This document shows, in pieces, positions 1-8,598 of a stretch of 64,000 bases of DNA (within the stretch, counting starts at the first letter, position 1; each line of letters starts with the position of its first letter). Under the pieces are notes generated by a model. It was not told the DNA's origin, did not search any database, and saw nothing but the letters and a program-made list of their open reading frames with translations. Source of the DNA: Pelagibacterium luteolum (GTDB lineage Bacteria > Pseudomonadota > Alphaproteobacteria > Rhizobiales > Devosiaceae); the NCBI RefSeq assembly GCF_900100665.1, contig NZ_FNCS01000009.1:85038-149037 (forward strand). The letters are read 5' to 3'. The position numbers were made by a program, and so were the translations under genes.

Positions 1-555
1 ATCGGCCTGCGCATCCCGGCCGGGGAAACAGGGTACTCCATCATGGAGCAGGTGTGGGCGCGGCCGAGTTGCGAGATACACGGTGTCATAGGGGGGTATA
101 CAGAGGAAGGGTTCAAGACGGTTATTCCGGCCAAAGCACATGCCAAGGTCTCCTTCCGGCTCGTGGCGGGCCAGGACCCGGTCGCAATCCGCGACGCGTT
201 TCGCTCTCATATAAGAGCGCGCGTGCCTGACGATTGTTCGGTTGAATTCGCCTCCTATGGCGCCAGTGCCGCCATCGCCTTGCCGCTTGACAGCCCGTAT
301 CTCACCGCGACGCGCCATGCGCTTGGCGAGGAATGGGACACAGAAGCGGCGCTGGCAGGAACCGGCGGTTCAATTCCGATCGTCGGAGAGTTCAAGCGCC
401 AGCTAGGAATGGATACGTTGCTTGTCGGGTTTGCCCGCTTCGACAACCGTATCCATAGCCCCAATGAGAAATACGATCTGTCCAGCTTCAAGGGTGGCAT
501 CCGCTCATTCATTCGGGTGCTCGCGGCACTTTCCGAACTAAAAGCTAGCAATTGA
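1..555 (+). CDS. M20 family metallopeptidase/deacylase, C-terminal part
   Basis: The reading frame is already open at base 1, so the gene starts before the window and only about the last 184 residues are visible. They match the end of M20-family zinc amidohydrolases/dipeptidases. The dimerisation-domain stretch is followed by a TGGSIPI segment and, at about residue 152 of the visible part, the HSPNE motif whose His ligates catalytic zinc. The stop codon lies just ahead of the adenine deaminase start, so the two are probably co-transcribed. The substrate cannot be told from this part; a cleaved amide or dipeptide is expected for the family. Confidence 0.85.
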   Translation: MGLRIPAGETGYSIMEQVWARPSCEIHGVIGGYTEEGFKTVIPAKAHAKVSFRLVAGQDPVAIRDAFRSHIRARVPDDCSVEFASYGASAAIALPLDSPYLTATRHALGEEWDTEAALAGTGGSIPIVGEFKRQLGMDTLLVGFARFDNRIHSPNEKYDLSSFKGGIRSFIRVLAALSELKASN

Positions 556-572
556 CAAAGGAGACGACGGTC

Positions 573-2381
573 ATGTCGAACCTAACGCGCTTTTCGGTGG
601 CGCCGCTCCACGCCCTGACGCGGCGTCTGGCTGCCGTGGCTTCGGGGCGCGAGGCAGCCGATCTTGTTATTACCGATGCGCGCATGCTCTCGACCTATTC
701 CGAGCGTATTTCTGCACCAAAAGAAATCTGGCTGGTGGGCGGGCGAATTGCCGCCATCAAACCGTCGGGAGCCCACAAAGCGGCGCCCGCGCCCAGGGCG
801 GTGTATGACGCGAAAGGCGGGATTTTGGCGCCGGGGCTGGTTGACCCCCATATCCACATCGAAAGCTCGATGGTTACTGCATGCGCCTATGCCGAGGCAG
901 CGCTGCTCAACGGCACCACAACAATCTTTTGCGACAGCCATGAAATCGGAAATGTCATGGACGTGGCTGGCATCCAGGCCATGCTCGAAGATGCGAGGCT
1001 GGCGCCGCTTTCGATCTATCTCACTGTGCCTTCGACGGTTCCGGCAACTTCGCCCGAGCTTGAGACGGCAGGGGGTGACCTGACTCCGGAAAAGATTGGC
1101 GCCATCTTCGACCAGTGGCCAGAAGCCGTCGCGCTGGGTGAAAAGATGGACTTTGTCCCAGTGGTGATGGGCGATCCACGCAGCCACGCCATCATTGCTG
1201 AAGCGCTCAAGCGCAACCGTCCGGTCTCGGGGCACATCTATGGACGCGAGCTTGTGGGGGCCTATGCCGCCGCTGGCGTGACCGATACCCATGAAGCTGT
1301 GGACCGCGACATTGCCGACGACCTAGTCGATGCCGGAGTCTGGGTGTTTCTGCGTGGCGGCAATCCAGCGACGCCCTGGAACTCGATCGAACAGGCGATC
1401 AAGGCGATTACCGAACTTGGCGCTTCCCATAAGCGCTTCTGCCTTTGCACCGATGATCGCGACGCCGATGATCTGTTGTCCTTCGGCCTTGACTGGGTGG
1501 TTCGCGAGGCCGTGCGGCTGGGAATGAGCCGGGAAATGGCGTGGTCCATGGGATCGCTTCACGGCGCGACACGGTTCGGCATGGACGGAGAAATGGGTGG
1601 GCTGGGCGGTGGGCGCCGCGCCGATTTGGTGCTGCTCAGCGACGATCTCGACGTACACAATACCTGGTACGGCGGCGAACTCGTGGTCGAAAACAAGGCG
1701 GTCACGCCCTTGCTTGAGGCCGCGCTGTCAAATCGCTATCTCTATCCGCCGGCGGCTTACACCACAGTGCATTTGCCCGGGCGCCCGAAGTTGGTTCCGG
1801 ATTTGCCGAACCAGAAGACCACGGTCAATGCCATCGGTATTGAGATGCCCGGCATCGCCCTTCCACACCGCAAAATCGAGATTGATGCGGCCAATGACTG
1901 GTCGAGCATTCTTCAATCCAATGCCCTGACTTTTGTGACCGTCGTTGAGCGGCACGGCAAATCGGACGGCAGTGTGGGGCACGGGCTGCTGCATGAGTTC
2001 GGCCTGAAGGAAGGGGCCGTGGCATCCAGTGTCGGCCATGACAGCCACAACATTATCATTGCGGGCACCAATGAGGCCGACATGGAACTCGCGCTGCACA
2101 CCATCTCGGATGGCAATGGCGGAATCGTGGTGGTGCGCGAGGGAAAAGTCCAAGCCTTCGTGCCACTCCCGATCGCGGGCCTTTTGTCCGACAAGCGGGT
2201 TGGCGAGGTGGCCGAGCAGAACCGGGTGCTCAAGGCAGCGTGGCAAGAAGCGGGCTGTACCATTCCCTATATGGGCTTTAACCTGATCCCGCTCTCGGTA
2301 ATCCCGGAAATTCGCATTACCGACAAGGGGCTGGTCAAGGTTCCCGAAATGGAGCTGATCCCGCTCTATGACAATGCCTGA
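573..2381 (+). CDS. ade: Adenine deaminase
   Basis: Adenine deaminase of the Ade/AdeC amidohydrolase family (about 602 aa) converts adenine to hypoxanthine and ammonia in the cytoplasm. The HIHIESS metal-binding motif lies near residues 90-96. The C-terminal half carries the Ade-specific domain with VGHDSHN and a GGIVVV strand. I chose the ATG at 573 because AAAGGAG sits at 557-563, nine bases upstream. An in-frame TTG at 552 would overlap the previous gene but has no ribosome site. It overlaps the next gene by 14 bases, which indicates a salvage operon. Length is normal for the family. Confidence 0.93.
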   Translation: MSNLTRFSVAPLHALTRRLAAVASGREAADLVITDARMLSTYSERISAPKEIWLVGGRIAAIKPSGAHKAAPAPRAVYDAKGGILAPGLVDPHIHIESSMVTACAYAEAALLNGTTTIFCDSHEIGNVMDVAGIQAMLEDARLAPLSIYLTVPSTVPATSPELETAGGDLTPEKIGAIFDQWPEAVALGEKMDFVPVVMGDPRSHAIIAEALKRNRPVSGHIYGRELVGAYAAAGVTDTHEAVDRDIADDLVDAGVWVFLRGGNPATPWNSIEQAIKAITELGASHKRFCLCTDDRDADDLLSFGLDWVVREAVRLGMSREMAWSMGSLHGATRFGMDGEMGGLGGGRRADLVLLSDDLDVHNTWYGGELVVENKAVTPLLEAALSNRYLYPPAAYTTVHLPGRPKLVPDLPNQKTTVNAIGIEMPGIALPHRKIEIDAANDWSSILQSNALTFVTVVERHGKSDGSVGHGLLHEFGLKEGAVASSVGHDSHNIIIAGTNEADMELALHTISDGNGGIVVVREGKVQAFVPLPIAGLLSDKRVGEVAEQNRVLKAAWQEAGCTIPYMGFNLIPLSVIPEIRITDKGLVKVPEMELIPLYDNA

Positions 2382-3282
2382 GCCACTGCGTGTCCTTATC
2401 GACACTGATCCGGGGCTCGATGACGCCATAGCAATTCTCTATGCGCTGGCTGAGAGGCGCTTTGCCGTCGAGGCAATTACGACGGTTGCCGGCAATATCG
2501 GGATTGAGACCACGACCCGAAATGGAGGACGTCTCCTGGCCGCAATGGGCAGGGGCGAAATCGCCTACGCAGCAGGTGCGGCGGGACCGCTCGTCGCTCA
2601 GGGAATCGATGAAGAGGCCATTCATGGCGCCGATGGGTTGGGCGGGGTTGTGTTGCCGGAAGCTTTGGCTGCACCCAGCGCCAGTACGGCCACCGAGCTT
2701 TTAGCCCCCCGATTGCTTGCCGGAGATCATGGCGCCCTGACAGTTCTGGCTCTGGGGCCGCTGACCAATCTAGCGCAATTGTTGCGCGATGCCCCCCGAG
2801 CCTACAAGCGGGTCGGGCGCATAATCGCGATGGGCGGAACCATCTTTGAACCCGGCAACGCCGGCAATTATGCCGAATTCAATATCGCCGCTGATCCCCA
2901 TGCGGCACGCATGGTTTTCAATGCCGGGGTACCGGTGACCCTGATCCCGCTCGATGTAACCCGGAAGTTGCGGGCAAATCCGGAAGATCTGGAGCGGCTG
3001 GCGGCGTCCGGTTCAGTTGCCGCACGGCTCTCGGCGAACCTGATCGGCGCCTATTTCGCCGACAACACCTCGCGCCAGTCGCGGCCTCTTCACGATCCCT
3101 GCGTGATGCTGATGGCGTTGGCCCCGCACTTGTTTGGGACCGAAACCATGCGGATTGCTATCGATTGTGACACACAAAGGGGGCGTCTCATTCAGGCGCC
3201 GGGCGGAGCGGCCATTGAGGTGGCCATGACCATTGATGCCCAAGGGGCATTAGATGCGCTCTGGGCCGGTCTGAGCGGCTGA
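2368..3282 (+). CDS. Inosine/uridine-preferring nucleoside hydrolase
   Basis: Ribonucleoside hydrolase of the IunH/Rih family, 304 aa. It splits the N-glycosidic bond of nucleosides to give a free base and ribose. The diagnostic calcium-binding DTDPGLDDA motif is at about residues 12-20. A later NIAADPHAA segment matches the conserved active-site region. It begins inside the 3' end of ade (14-base overlap), so the two are translationally coupled. Together with ade it would convert adenosine to adenine and then hypoxanthine. Its 3' end overlaps that of the convergent M20 gene by 33 bases. Base preference cannot be assigned. Confidence 0.92.
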   Translation: MTMPEPLRVLIDTDPGLDDAIAILYALAERRFAVEAITTVAGNIGIETTTRNGGRLLAAMGRGEIAYAAGAAGPLVAQGIDEEAIHGADGLGGVVLPEALAAPSASTATELLAPRLLAGDHGALTVLALGPLTNLAQLLRDAPRAYKRVGRIIAMGGTIFEPGNAGNYAEFNIAADPHAARMVFNAGVPVTLIPLDVTRKLRANPEDLERLAASGSVAARLSANLIGAYFADNTSRQSRPLHDPCVMLMALAPHLFGTETMRIAIDCDTQRGRLIQAPGGAAIEVAMTIDAQGALDALWAGLSG

Positions 3283-4464
3283 GAAAGGCGCTTCGGACAG
3301 TTCCATCTCAACCAGTCGCGTCCAGAAGGCGATGCCAGGCAGGATGGCGTCGTCATTGAAATCATAACGGGTGTTATGATGGAGCGCACCATCGCTCGCT
3401 GGCCCATTTCCCAGCCAGACATAACAGCCAGGAACCTCCTGGGAGAAAAAGGAGAAATCGTCGCCTGCCGTAGAAGGCGGAAAGACTGTGCGAATGCGGG
3501 CTACGCCGAGGGCTGACTGCGCAGCCGATAGCGCACGGGCTGTGGCGTTTTCGTCGTTGATGACGGGAGGAATGCGCCGGATGAACTCATAGTCGGTCGA
3601 TATGGAAAAGGTTTGCGCAATGCCATTGGCTATCGCACCGATCTCGGCTTCGATCTGGTCGCGCACCTTTGGAGAGTAGGCACGGGCGGTGCCGCCGATC
3701 CTGACGATGTCTGGGATGACGTTGAGCGCCTTGAAATCACCTGCATCAAGAGCGCAGGCGCTGACCACAGCGGGCTCGAGTGGATCAACAACGCGCGACA
3801 CAATGGTTTGCAGGGCAGAAAGGAACTGACCGGCGGCGGCAATCGGGTCACGCCCCAAATGGGGCTTGGCGCCATGGGTGCCCACGCCCTTCAACGTCAC
3901 CGTCCAGCTGTCCGATGAGGCCAGTTGCGGCCCCTCGACCACGGCCATTTCGTCGGGCTCGAGACCGGGCATGTTGTGCAGTCCATATACGCGGTCGACC
4001 GGGAAACTGGCAAAGAACCCTTGGTCCACCATGGCCCTTGCGCCACCACGGCCTTCCTCGGCAGGTTGGAATATGAAATGAACCGTACCCGAGAAGTTCT
4101 TGGTTTTTGCAAGATGACGGGCGGCGCCCAGCAGCATTGTTGTGTGTCCATCATGGCCGCAGGCATGCATCTTGCCCGGCGTTCGCGATTTATACGGGCG
4201 GTCGGCCATTTCGGGCATGGCGAGGGCGTCCATGTCGGCACGCAGTGCAATGCGGCCGGTGCCGTTGCCCACAGTCAGCGTGCCGACAACCCCGGTCTTG
4301 CCCAGCCCGCGATGAACCACAATTCCAACCTCTTCAAGCTTTTGCGAGACGATGTCGGAGGTGCGCTCTTCTTCAAATCCGAGTTCGGGATGCGCGTGGA
4401 GATCATGGCGCAGAGCGATAAGCATTTCGCGTTCCGTCGCATCAATCTTTATGGGAGGGGACAT
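3250..4464 (-). CDS. M20 family amidohydrolase (HipO/N-acyl amino acid hydrolase type)
   Basis: Zinc amidohydrolase of the hippurate hydrolase/N-acyl-amino-acid hydrolase subfamily, about 404 aa. It carries RHDLHAHPELGFEE near residue 15, the zinc-site HACGHDGHT and the catalytic FQPAEEG. I prefer the ATG at 4464 (MSPPIKI) because the frame upstream, to 4608, reads like non-coding sequence and family members start just before the DLHAHPE motif. It is divergent from the phosphoribosyltransferase with about 73 bases between the starts, so their promoters share that gap. A role in allantoate/ureide or N-acyl amino acid breakdown is possible but not shown. Confidence 0.9.
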   Translation of the reverse strand: MSPPIKIDATEREMLIALRHDLHAHPELGFEEERTSDIVSQKLEEVGIVVHRGLGKTGVVGTLTVGNGTGRIALRADMDALAMPEMADRPYKSRTPGKMHACGHDGHTTMLLGAARHLAKTKNFSGTVHFIFQPAEEGRGGARAMVDQGFFASFPVDRVYGLHNMPGLEPDEMAVVEGPQLASSDSWTVTLKGVGTHGAKPHLGRDPIAAAGQFLSALQTIVSRVVDPLEPAVVSACALDAGDFKALNVIPDIVRIGGTARAYSPKVRDQIEAEIGAIANGIAQTFSISTDYEFIRRIPPVINDENATARALSAAQSALGVARIRTVFPPSTAGDDFSFFSQEVPGCYVWLGNGPASDGALHHNTRYDFNDDAILPGIAFWTRLVEMELSEAPFSAAQTGPERI

Positions 4465-4537
4465 GGCTTGCCAATCCTTGGTCTTGCGTATCAAAACGGT
4501 TTGGACCATTGCCATGCGCGAGACAAGGGGCCACCCG

Positions 4538-5221
4538 ATGAGATTGAAACCACACGAGTTCTGGCAGGTTCTGGATGCGCCGGGCACCCATGCATCCGGA
4601 CCTGGCACGTTTTACGCTGCTGGATATCCAGCAACGCTGCCCGACGGACGGCAATTGCTCTTGCCCATCCGACCGCTGCCTGGCCAAGATGGCCGTGCAG
4701 TGGCCTCGCTGATCATCAATCAGGCCTCGTTTGAGGTCGAGGACGCGCTGGCCGACATCATGGCCGCGCAGTGGCGCGAGTTAGCCCCCGAGGTTGTTGT
4801 CGGCGTGCCGACACTGGGGCTGCCGCTGGCCAACGGCGTGGCGCGGCGACTGGGTCACACGCGGATCGTGCCTCTGGGGACATCGCGCAAGTTCTGGTAC
4901 ACACAGGAGCTGTCCGAGCCGATCAGTTCAATAACCTCGCCGGGCAAGGACAAGACGATCTATCTCGATCCACGCATGGTGCCGTTGATCGAGGGCCGCA
5001 GGGTGCTGCTCGTTGACGACGTGGTGAGCACCGGGACTTCTCTTGCCGCAGTGCTCCGGCTTCTCGCAAAGGCCGGGATTACGCCGATGGGAATCGCGGT
5101 TGCCATGGAACAGGGCATTCGCTGGCATTCGGTTCTTCCCGAGCCTGATCGGGTCCAGGCCGCCGTGCGCTCTCCGCTGCTCGAAAGCGCCGGCAAGGCC
5201 TTCTTGCAAGCCGCAACATAG
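4538..5221 (+). CDS. Purine-type phosphoribosyltransferase
   Basis: Phosphoribosyltransferase of 227 aa. The PRPP-binding loop VLLVDDVVSTGTS is at about residues 157-169. An upstream VVVGVPTLGLPLANGVA helix and a GTSRKFWY segment resemble adenine/xanthine PRTases. It would attach a free nucleobase to PRPP. The start at 4538 is supported by AAGGGG at 4525-4530; an alternative ATG at 4514 has no clear ribosome site. Sitting beside ade and a nucleoside hydrolase, it plausibly recycles the hypoxanthine or adenine they release. The exact base is inference. Confidence 0.85.
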   Translation: MRLKPHEFWQVLDAPGTHASGPGTFYAAGYPATLPDGRQLLLPIRPLPGQDGRAVASLIINQASFEVEDALADIMAAQWRELAPEVVVGVPTLGLPLANGVARRLGHTRIVPLGTSRKFWYTQELSEPISSITSPGKDKTIYLDPRMVPLIEGRRVLLVDDVVSTGTSLAAVLRLLAKAGITPMGIAVAMEQGIRWHSVLPEPDRVQAAVRSPLLESAGKAFLQAAT

Positions 5222-5642
5222 GCGGCGACGTTGGCTATTCGCGCTGTGCTGGGGTGGAAGCTCGCATCAATGATCAAGCCTTACCCCATGATTTGGGTGA
5301 GGCGCAGCTGGCGCCGGGGAAACTTGCTGACCTGTCGCCGCTAGCTTAGGGGCCGCGGTGTTTTCTGTGGTGGGGTGGTCGCAACGGTCCCGTGCCGCTC
5401 GTCTGGGCCGGCCGGGCCATGGATGGCCGGTTCGGACCAAGTGTTTCGAGCGCATCGACTTGATCCTGACTGGCTCTTTCGCTGTCGAGGTGGGCAACCG
5501 CAGCATCGTCCTGGCGGGTCAAAGTCAGATAGGCAGTGCACCTAGACCGGCGGATTACATTCTTCTTAGCAAATTCGCATGGAACAATCCCAAAAACTCA
5601 TGTGTTCCCCGTACCGTGAAACAACATGAAGGGAACAAGCTT
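5222..5642. other. Intergenic stretch, no gene seen
   Basis: About 420 bases between the phosphoribosyltransferase and the small lipoprotein. Frames through it are only extensions or shadows and have no convincing start, motif or ribosome site. The last 60 bases are AT-richer and probably hold the promoter of the lipoprotein gene. No structured RNA family was recognised. Confidence 0.4.
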
Positions 5643-5852
5643 ATGAAGAAGCTAGCATCTGTCGCAGTCGTAGTGACCGCCGCTTTCGGCCTTGCAGCCT
5701 GCACCCAGACCCAACAAAATGCCACTGGCGCAGCTGTTGGAGCGGGCACGGGCGCGGCAGTCGGCGGTTCGATAGCAGGAACGCCTGGGGCCGCTGTTGG
5801 TGGCGCAGGTGGAGCCGCCGCCGGTGTCGCAGTTTCTGAAGAAATGAACTAG
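5643..5852 (+). CDS. Small glycine-zipper lipoprotein
   Basis: A 69-residue protein with a lipoprotein signal peptide; the LAAC lipobox is near residues 17-20. The mature part is almost entirely Gly/Ala/Val, with GAAVGAG and GGAGGAAAG repeats typical of glycine-zipper outer-membrane lipoproteins. A good AAGGGA site lies at 5629-5634, eight bases from the ATG. Codons before this ATG do not look coding. It ends ahead of a strong terminator, so it is monocistronic. Family function is poorly defined; envelope or stress association is usual. Confidence 0.85.
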   Translation: MKKLASVAVVVTAAFGLAACTQTQQNATGAAVGAGTGAAVGGSIAGTPGAAVGGAGGAAAGVAVSEEMN

Positions 5853-5896
5853 TTCCCGTCTCCTGCGGGTTTTCCTGCCTTTGATGCAGGAAGTGA

Positions 5897-5926
5897 ATGG
5901 GGTCTAGCTGAGCTAGGCCCCATTTT
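5897..5926 (+). terminator. Rho-independent terminator of the lipoprotein gene
   Basis: A nearly perfect palindrome (ATGGGG-t-CTAGCT-g-AGCTAG-g-CCCCAT) runs straight into TTTT, 45 bases after the lipoprotein stop codon. Confidence 0.8.
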
Positions 5927-6499
5927 GATTCACGCCTACATTCCAGTGGAATGGCATCCTTGGGCAGCCAGTTGGACTCGAATGAAACTGTGAGTGCGGC
6001 AGATGGTGACTAGCCCTTTTATCGTGCCGGGGGGCTGCGCACAGGACCCAATTTAGCCGGCTGGCTTCGCGCCGGTGACCCCGCTCTGCGTGTCCTGCGC
6101 GTCCGCTTTAGACGTGTTGGCCTTGCGCCTGACGGAGACGCGCGAGCACTACGAGCGACAAATCTGCCGCCACCATCAATGTCGCCAAACGAGGCGGGCG
6201 ATTGGACGCCTTTCTGGGGGAGTTATTCAGTTCTTCCTTTTCTGTCAGCGGCTTAGCGAAAGTGTCGACGACTTACACATACACAAGTGGGATCAGATCG
6301 AGCCTTTGCTCACAATTTCGGGACCTTTGCCCCTGTGCGAGGCCCTCTGGCCCCTGGTTTCCGGGCCCCTTTGGGCCGCGCAGCTTGCGTACATTCCGGA
6401 CCGAGAATGGACCGAAATTACACAATTTTTTGCACATACAAACTGTGTAAGTCAAAGAAAATCGTTTAAATACAACGCACTATGGCGTAGCCTCGTCTA
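5927..6499. other. Gene-poor stretch left of the tRNA-Leu fragment
   Basis: About 570 bases with no gene I can support. Three overlapping short frames at 6075-6500 have poor coding character and no domain. From about 6240 the composition becomes AT-richer and uneven, unlike the flanks, with short repeats around the phrase ggcccctgg. The most economical reading is decayed mobile-element DNA ending at the tRNA fragment, but nothing here proves that. Confidence 0.35.
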
Positions 6500-6555
6500 A
6501 CTTAAAATCTTGAGACTGTATAGTCGTGCGGGTTCGAGTCCCGCCGCCCGCACCA
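6500..6555 (+). pseudogene. Detached 3' half of tRNA-Leu(UAA), probable att scar
   Basis: The sequence reads as a tRNA-Leu from the anticodon loop to the CCA end. The loop CTTAAAA is at 6501-6507 with UAA as anticodon. The 3' anticodon stem TCTTG follows, then a variable arm with GACT-GTAT-AGTC, then the T arm GCGGG-TTCGAGT-CCCGC at 6528-6544. The acceptor strand CGCCCGC, discriminator A and CCA end at 6555. The 5' half is absent: the bases before 6500 do not pair with TCTTG and have no D arm. Integrases that recombine at an anticodon loop leave exactly such a 3' fragment. The orientation puts any inserted element on the left. Confidence 0.8.
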
Positions 6556-6565
6556 AAGGCGCTTA

Positions 6566-6967
6566 TTACTCGCACCGACTGAAAACCGTAGATTCGGCGG
6601 CGCGATCGGGCCATGTGATCGCCAGTTGATCTCCTACCGGCGAAAGCATGAGGGACTCGGATGTGCTCATTCCCTCCGACTCGCACGAGAGTTGCGCGGT
6701 CCAGCCACCTTCGGGCGTATCGGTAATGGCAGTCATGTCGCAGGTGTTTTCGCGGCCAAGGAAGCGATCCGCCTCGATCGTGATCGGAAAACCTTCACCC
6801 TGACCCGTACACCAAGCAGTGTCCGCTGCCCATGTTCCCACATAAAAGGCGGGTGTCGCTTCGGCAGTCGTTTCGTCGACGCGAGGTGTCTCTGTTTCTG
6901 TCTCGTCCGAACACGCTGACAGAAGACTGGCAGTGGCGATGAGGGCTGACAAAACTAGCAGGCGCAT
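6566..6967 (-). CDS. Putative lipoprotein, function unknown
   Basis: A 133-residue protein with a lipoprotein signal peptide (LSAC lipobox near residues 16-19), a short Thr/Glu-rich linker, and a compact C-terminal domain with four Cys that could form two disulfides (AWCTGQG, ENTCDM, LSCES and the final CE). The domain starts with a YVGTWA phrase seen in small periplasmic domains that report on composition or binding. The start is supported by GGAG seven bases upstream of the ATG. The stop is only 10 bases from the tRNA-Leu fragment. I do not recognise a named family. Confidence 0.75.
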   Translation of the reverse strand: MRLLVLSALIATASLLSACSDETETETPRVDETTAEATPAFYVGTWAADTAWCTGQGEGFPITIEADRFLGRENTCDMTAITDTPEGGWTAQLSCESEGMSTSESLMLSPVGDQLAITWPDRAAESTVFSRCE

Positions 6968-7025
6968 AAAGAACTCCGGGGAATGTCCGCTGGCAAATGC
7001 CTATACGCATTGAAAGTTTCCTAGA

Positions 7026-7068
7026 CATAAAAATGCCGCTCCACGCATTTTTCACGCGTGGAGCGGCC
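7026..7068 (-). terminator. Terminator of the EF-hand gene
   Basis: A perfect 12-bp stem (7035-7046 with 7056-7067, GCCGCTCCACGC arm) with a 9-base loop. Read on the minus strand it is followed by ATTTTTAT. It lies 29 bases after the EF-hand gene stop. Confidence 0.85.
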
Positions 7069-7096
7069 GACCGGGAGGAGGTCGTTTAACGCCTGG

Positions 7097-7444
7097 TTAT
7101 TGCGGGGCTAGTGCATCGGCAGGAGGTGCTGCCATTGGGTCCGCCGGGGCCATCGGGTCTGCGGGCGCCATCGGATCGGCTGGCGCATCCATTGTCGTCG
7201 CGGGAGCGCCCCCAGCGGGCAGCAGGGCCGTGAATTCTTCTTCAGAGATGACGCCGTCCCCATCCGTGTCGAGCAGAGCGAATGTTTCGGCGTTCAAATC
7301 AGGGATCGCCACCTGAAGCTCTTCCATGCTGATCGATCCGTTGCCGTCTGTATCGAGAGCCCCGAATTCCAGGGACTGGGCCAATGCGCTGCCGGACATG
7401 GCAATGCTGGCCATCGCGGCAAGAGAAATGATGGTCTTTTTCAT
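7097..7444 (-). CDS. Secreted EF-hand calcium-binding protein
   Basis: A 115-residue exported protein. A Sec signal peptide ends near SALAQ. Two canonical EF-hand loops follow, DTDGNGSISMEE and DTDGDGVISEEE, with all calcium-ligand positions filled. The tail is rich in Pro/Ala with four PADPMA-like repeats. I chose the ATG at 7444 because GGAG lies nine bases upstream and the signal peptide begins there. Paired calmodulin-like hands in periplasmic proteins of this group are thought to act as calcium buffers or sensors; the role here is unknown. Confidence 0.88.
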   Translation of the reverse strand: MKKTIISLAAMASIAMSGSALAQSLEFGALDTDGNGSISMEELQVAIPDLNAETFALLDTDGDGVISEEEFTALLPAGGAPATTMDAPADPMAPADPMAPADPMAAPPADALAPQ

Positions 7445-7759
7445 GGGAGGTTTCTCCATGGTTCTGTTTTTGGCAACAAAATAGGTGTGCCAGTGTCAAT
7501 CCGACGGCTCGTTATGAGCCGGTCGCCGGTTTTGCCTGATCGCTAAACCGTGAACAGAGATTGATCGCGTGACATGGCAAGCGATGGACCCTCCAAAGGC
7601 CATGCAGAGGTAACAATGGGGTCATTTAGAGTCAGGGTGCGCTGAATATGGCCATTTCCAGTGGCACTCTCAAAGGCAAGCGAGCGCGAATTGCGACCAT
7701 CCGCACTTAGCTGACGGCAGAAATTTGGCAGTGCATGACAAGATTGCCACGAATACGGA
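7445..7759. other. Intergenic stretch, no gene seen
   Basis: About 315 bases. A short inverted repeat, GGCTC-gttat-GAGCC, sits near 7506-7520. Otherwise nothing is recognisable, and short frames through here are not coding-like. Confidence 0.35.
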
Positions 7760-8071
7760 TCAGGCGGCCCGGTTCTTAAAGGTATTATTGGCAGGCCCGA
7801 GCGTCGTGAGGGTACACAGCGGCTGCTCAAGCATGTCGCGTAGAAGTGTCAGCCCCTTGGTCCATCGTGCAAGTGCTACCGGATCAGACGGTGGGATTTC
7901 CCCATTGCGGGCATGGCTGACCACTGTGGCGGCCTCTGCGACAGGCAATGCCATCACGTTGCAATACAGCGTTAGTGCGTCGGCGTGCGGCGTAGCGGTG
8001 CTTTCGACGCGCTGTTCGCGAAATGCCCACACGAGCAAAAGTGCCAGTTCACTACGTGTCAGTGTCTTCAT
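7760..8071 (-). CDS. Hypothetical protein, about 103 aa
   Basis: A small soluble protein starting MKTLTRSELALLLVWAF. It looks helical, with no signal peptide, no membrane segment and no recognised domain. The ATG at 8071 has GGGA about seven bases upstream. The frame extends further to 8128, but that part overlaps a repeated phrase (acgttggggacgttggg) that looks like leader. It stands alone between intergenic gaps. Coding character is fair; function unknown. Confidence 0.55.
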   Translation of the reverse strand: MKTLTRSELALLLVWAFREQRVESTATPHADALTLYCNVMALPVAEAATVVSHARNGEIPPSDPVALARWTKGLTLLRDMLEQPLCTLTTLGPANNTFKNRAA

Positions 8072-8357
8072 GGCATTCCCAACGTCCCCAACGTTGAATC
8101 CAAGCGTATGTGTAGGGCCGTTCGTCATTCGGTCGGGTAAACAAATTTGAGGGTTCTCAAGGTCTTTGCGATCGAGATGAACGCGGAATGGACCAAATCA
8201 TTCGCAATTTATTGAACGAGCGGCGTCGGCTCAGCCGCTCGGCGGCGGGAGCGCGGGCTATAAAGCATGGGTAAATCGGCGCGGCTTACCGGAACTCGCT
8301 CACAGAATCGGCGTTTAGATTTCCGATGGAGCAATCATGCTCCTGGTGAGGAACAAA

Positions 8358-8531
8358 ATGGACAAGGACGAAATCAAAGGCGCTGGCAACAAGGCCAAGG
8401 GTAGCGTCAAGCAGGCCGCCGGCAAAGCCACGGGCAACAAAAAGCTCGAGGCGGAAGGCGCAGCTGATAAGGCCAAAGGCCACGTTCAGCAAAATGTCGG
8501 CAAGGCCAAGGACGCCCTACGCAAGCATTGA
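8358..8531 (+). CDS. CsbD family stress-response protein
   Basis: A 57-residue, Lys/Ala/Gly-rich protein beginning MDKDEIKGAGNKAKG, the signature of CsbD (general stress) proteins, with repeated GxxxKAKG units predicted helical or disordered. The ATG at 8358 has GAGGAA upstream; an earlier in-frame ATG at 8337 adds seven non-conserved residues. It is followed directly by a terminator, so it is monocistronic. CsbD proteins accumulate under osmotic or cell-wall stress in other bacteria; the molecular role is unclear. Confidence 0.9.
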   Translation: MDKDEIKGAGNKAKGSVKQAAGKATGNKKLEAEGAADKAKGHVQQNVGKAKDALRKH

Positions 8532-8553
8532 TCACGACTGTCCCGAAGATGAC

Positions 8554-8584
8554 AAAGGCCGCCCCTTTGGAGCGGCCTTTTTTA
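8554..8584 (+). terminator. Terminator after csbD-like gene
   Basis: Stem AAAGGCCGC / GCGGCCTTT with a 9-base loop, followed by TTTTT. It lies 23 bases after the stop and also separates this gene from the convergent tctA. Confidence 0.88.
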
Positions 8585-8598
8585 TTAGGGTGAGCCAC

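Noticed and set aside
1728..2429. Minus-strand frame inside ade
   Set aside because: Antisense shadow of a clear adenine deaminase gene.
3925..4734. Long plus-strand frame across the M20 amidohydrolase and the divergent gap
   Set aside because: It is the antisense shadow of a gene with clear family motifs and has no domain of its own.
6194..6200. GCGGGCG as the 5' acceptor strand of the tRNA-Leu fragment
   Set aside because: It could pair with the 3' acceptor strand, but the bases after it have no D arm or anticodon stem, and it lies about 300 bases away.
6300..6555. Group I intron inside tRNA-Leu(UAA)
   Set aside because: Known tRNA-Leu introns sit in the anticodon, but the bases before the 3' half do not end in G and no 5' exon or core helices are visible.
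7725..8150. Plus-strand frame opposite the 103-aa hypothetical gene
   Set aside because: No ribosome site and a Ser-rich, low-quality translation; the minus-strand frame has a start with GGGA.
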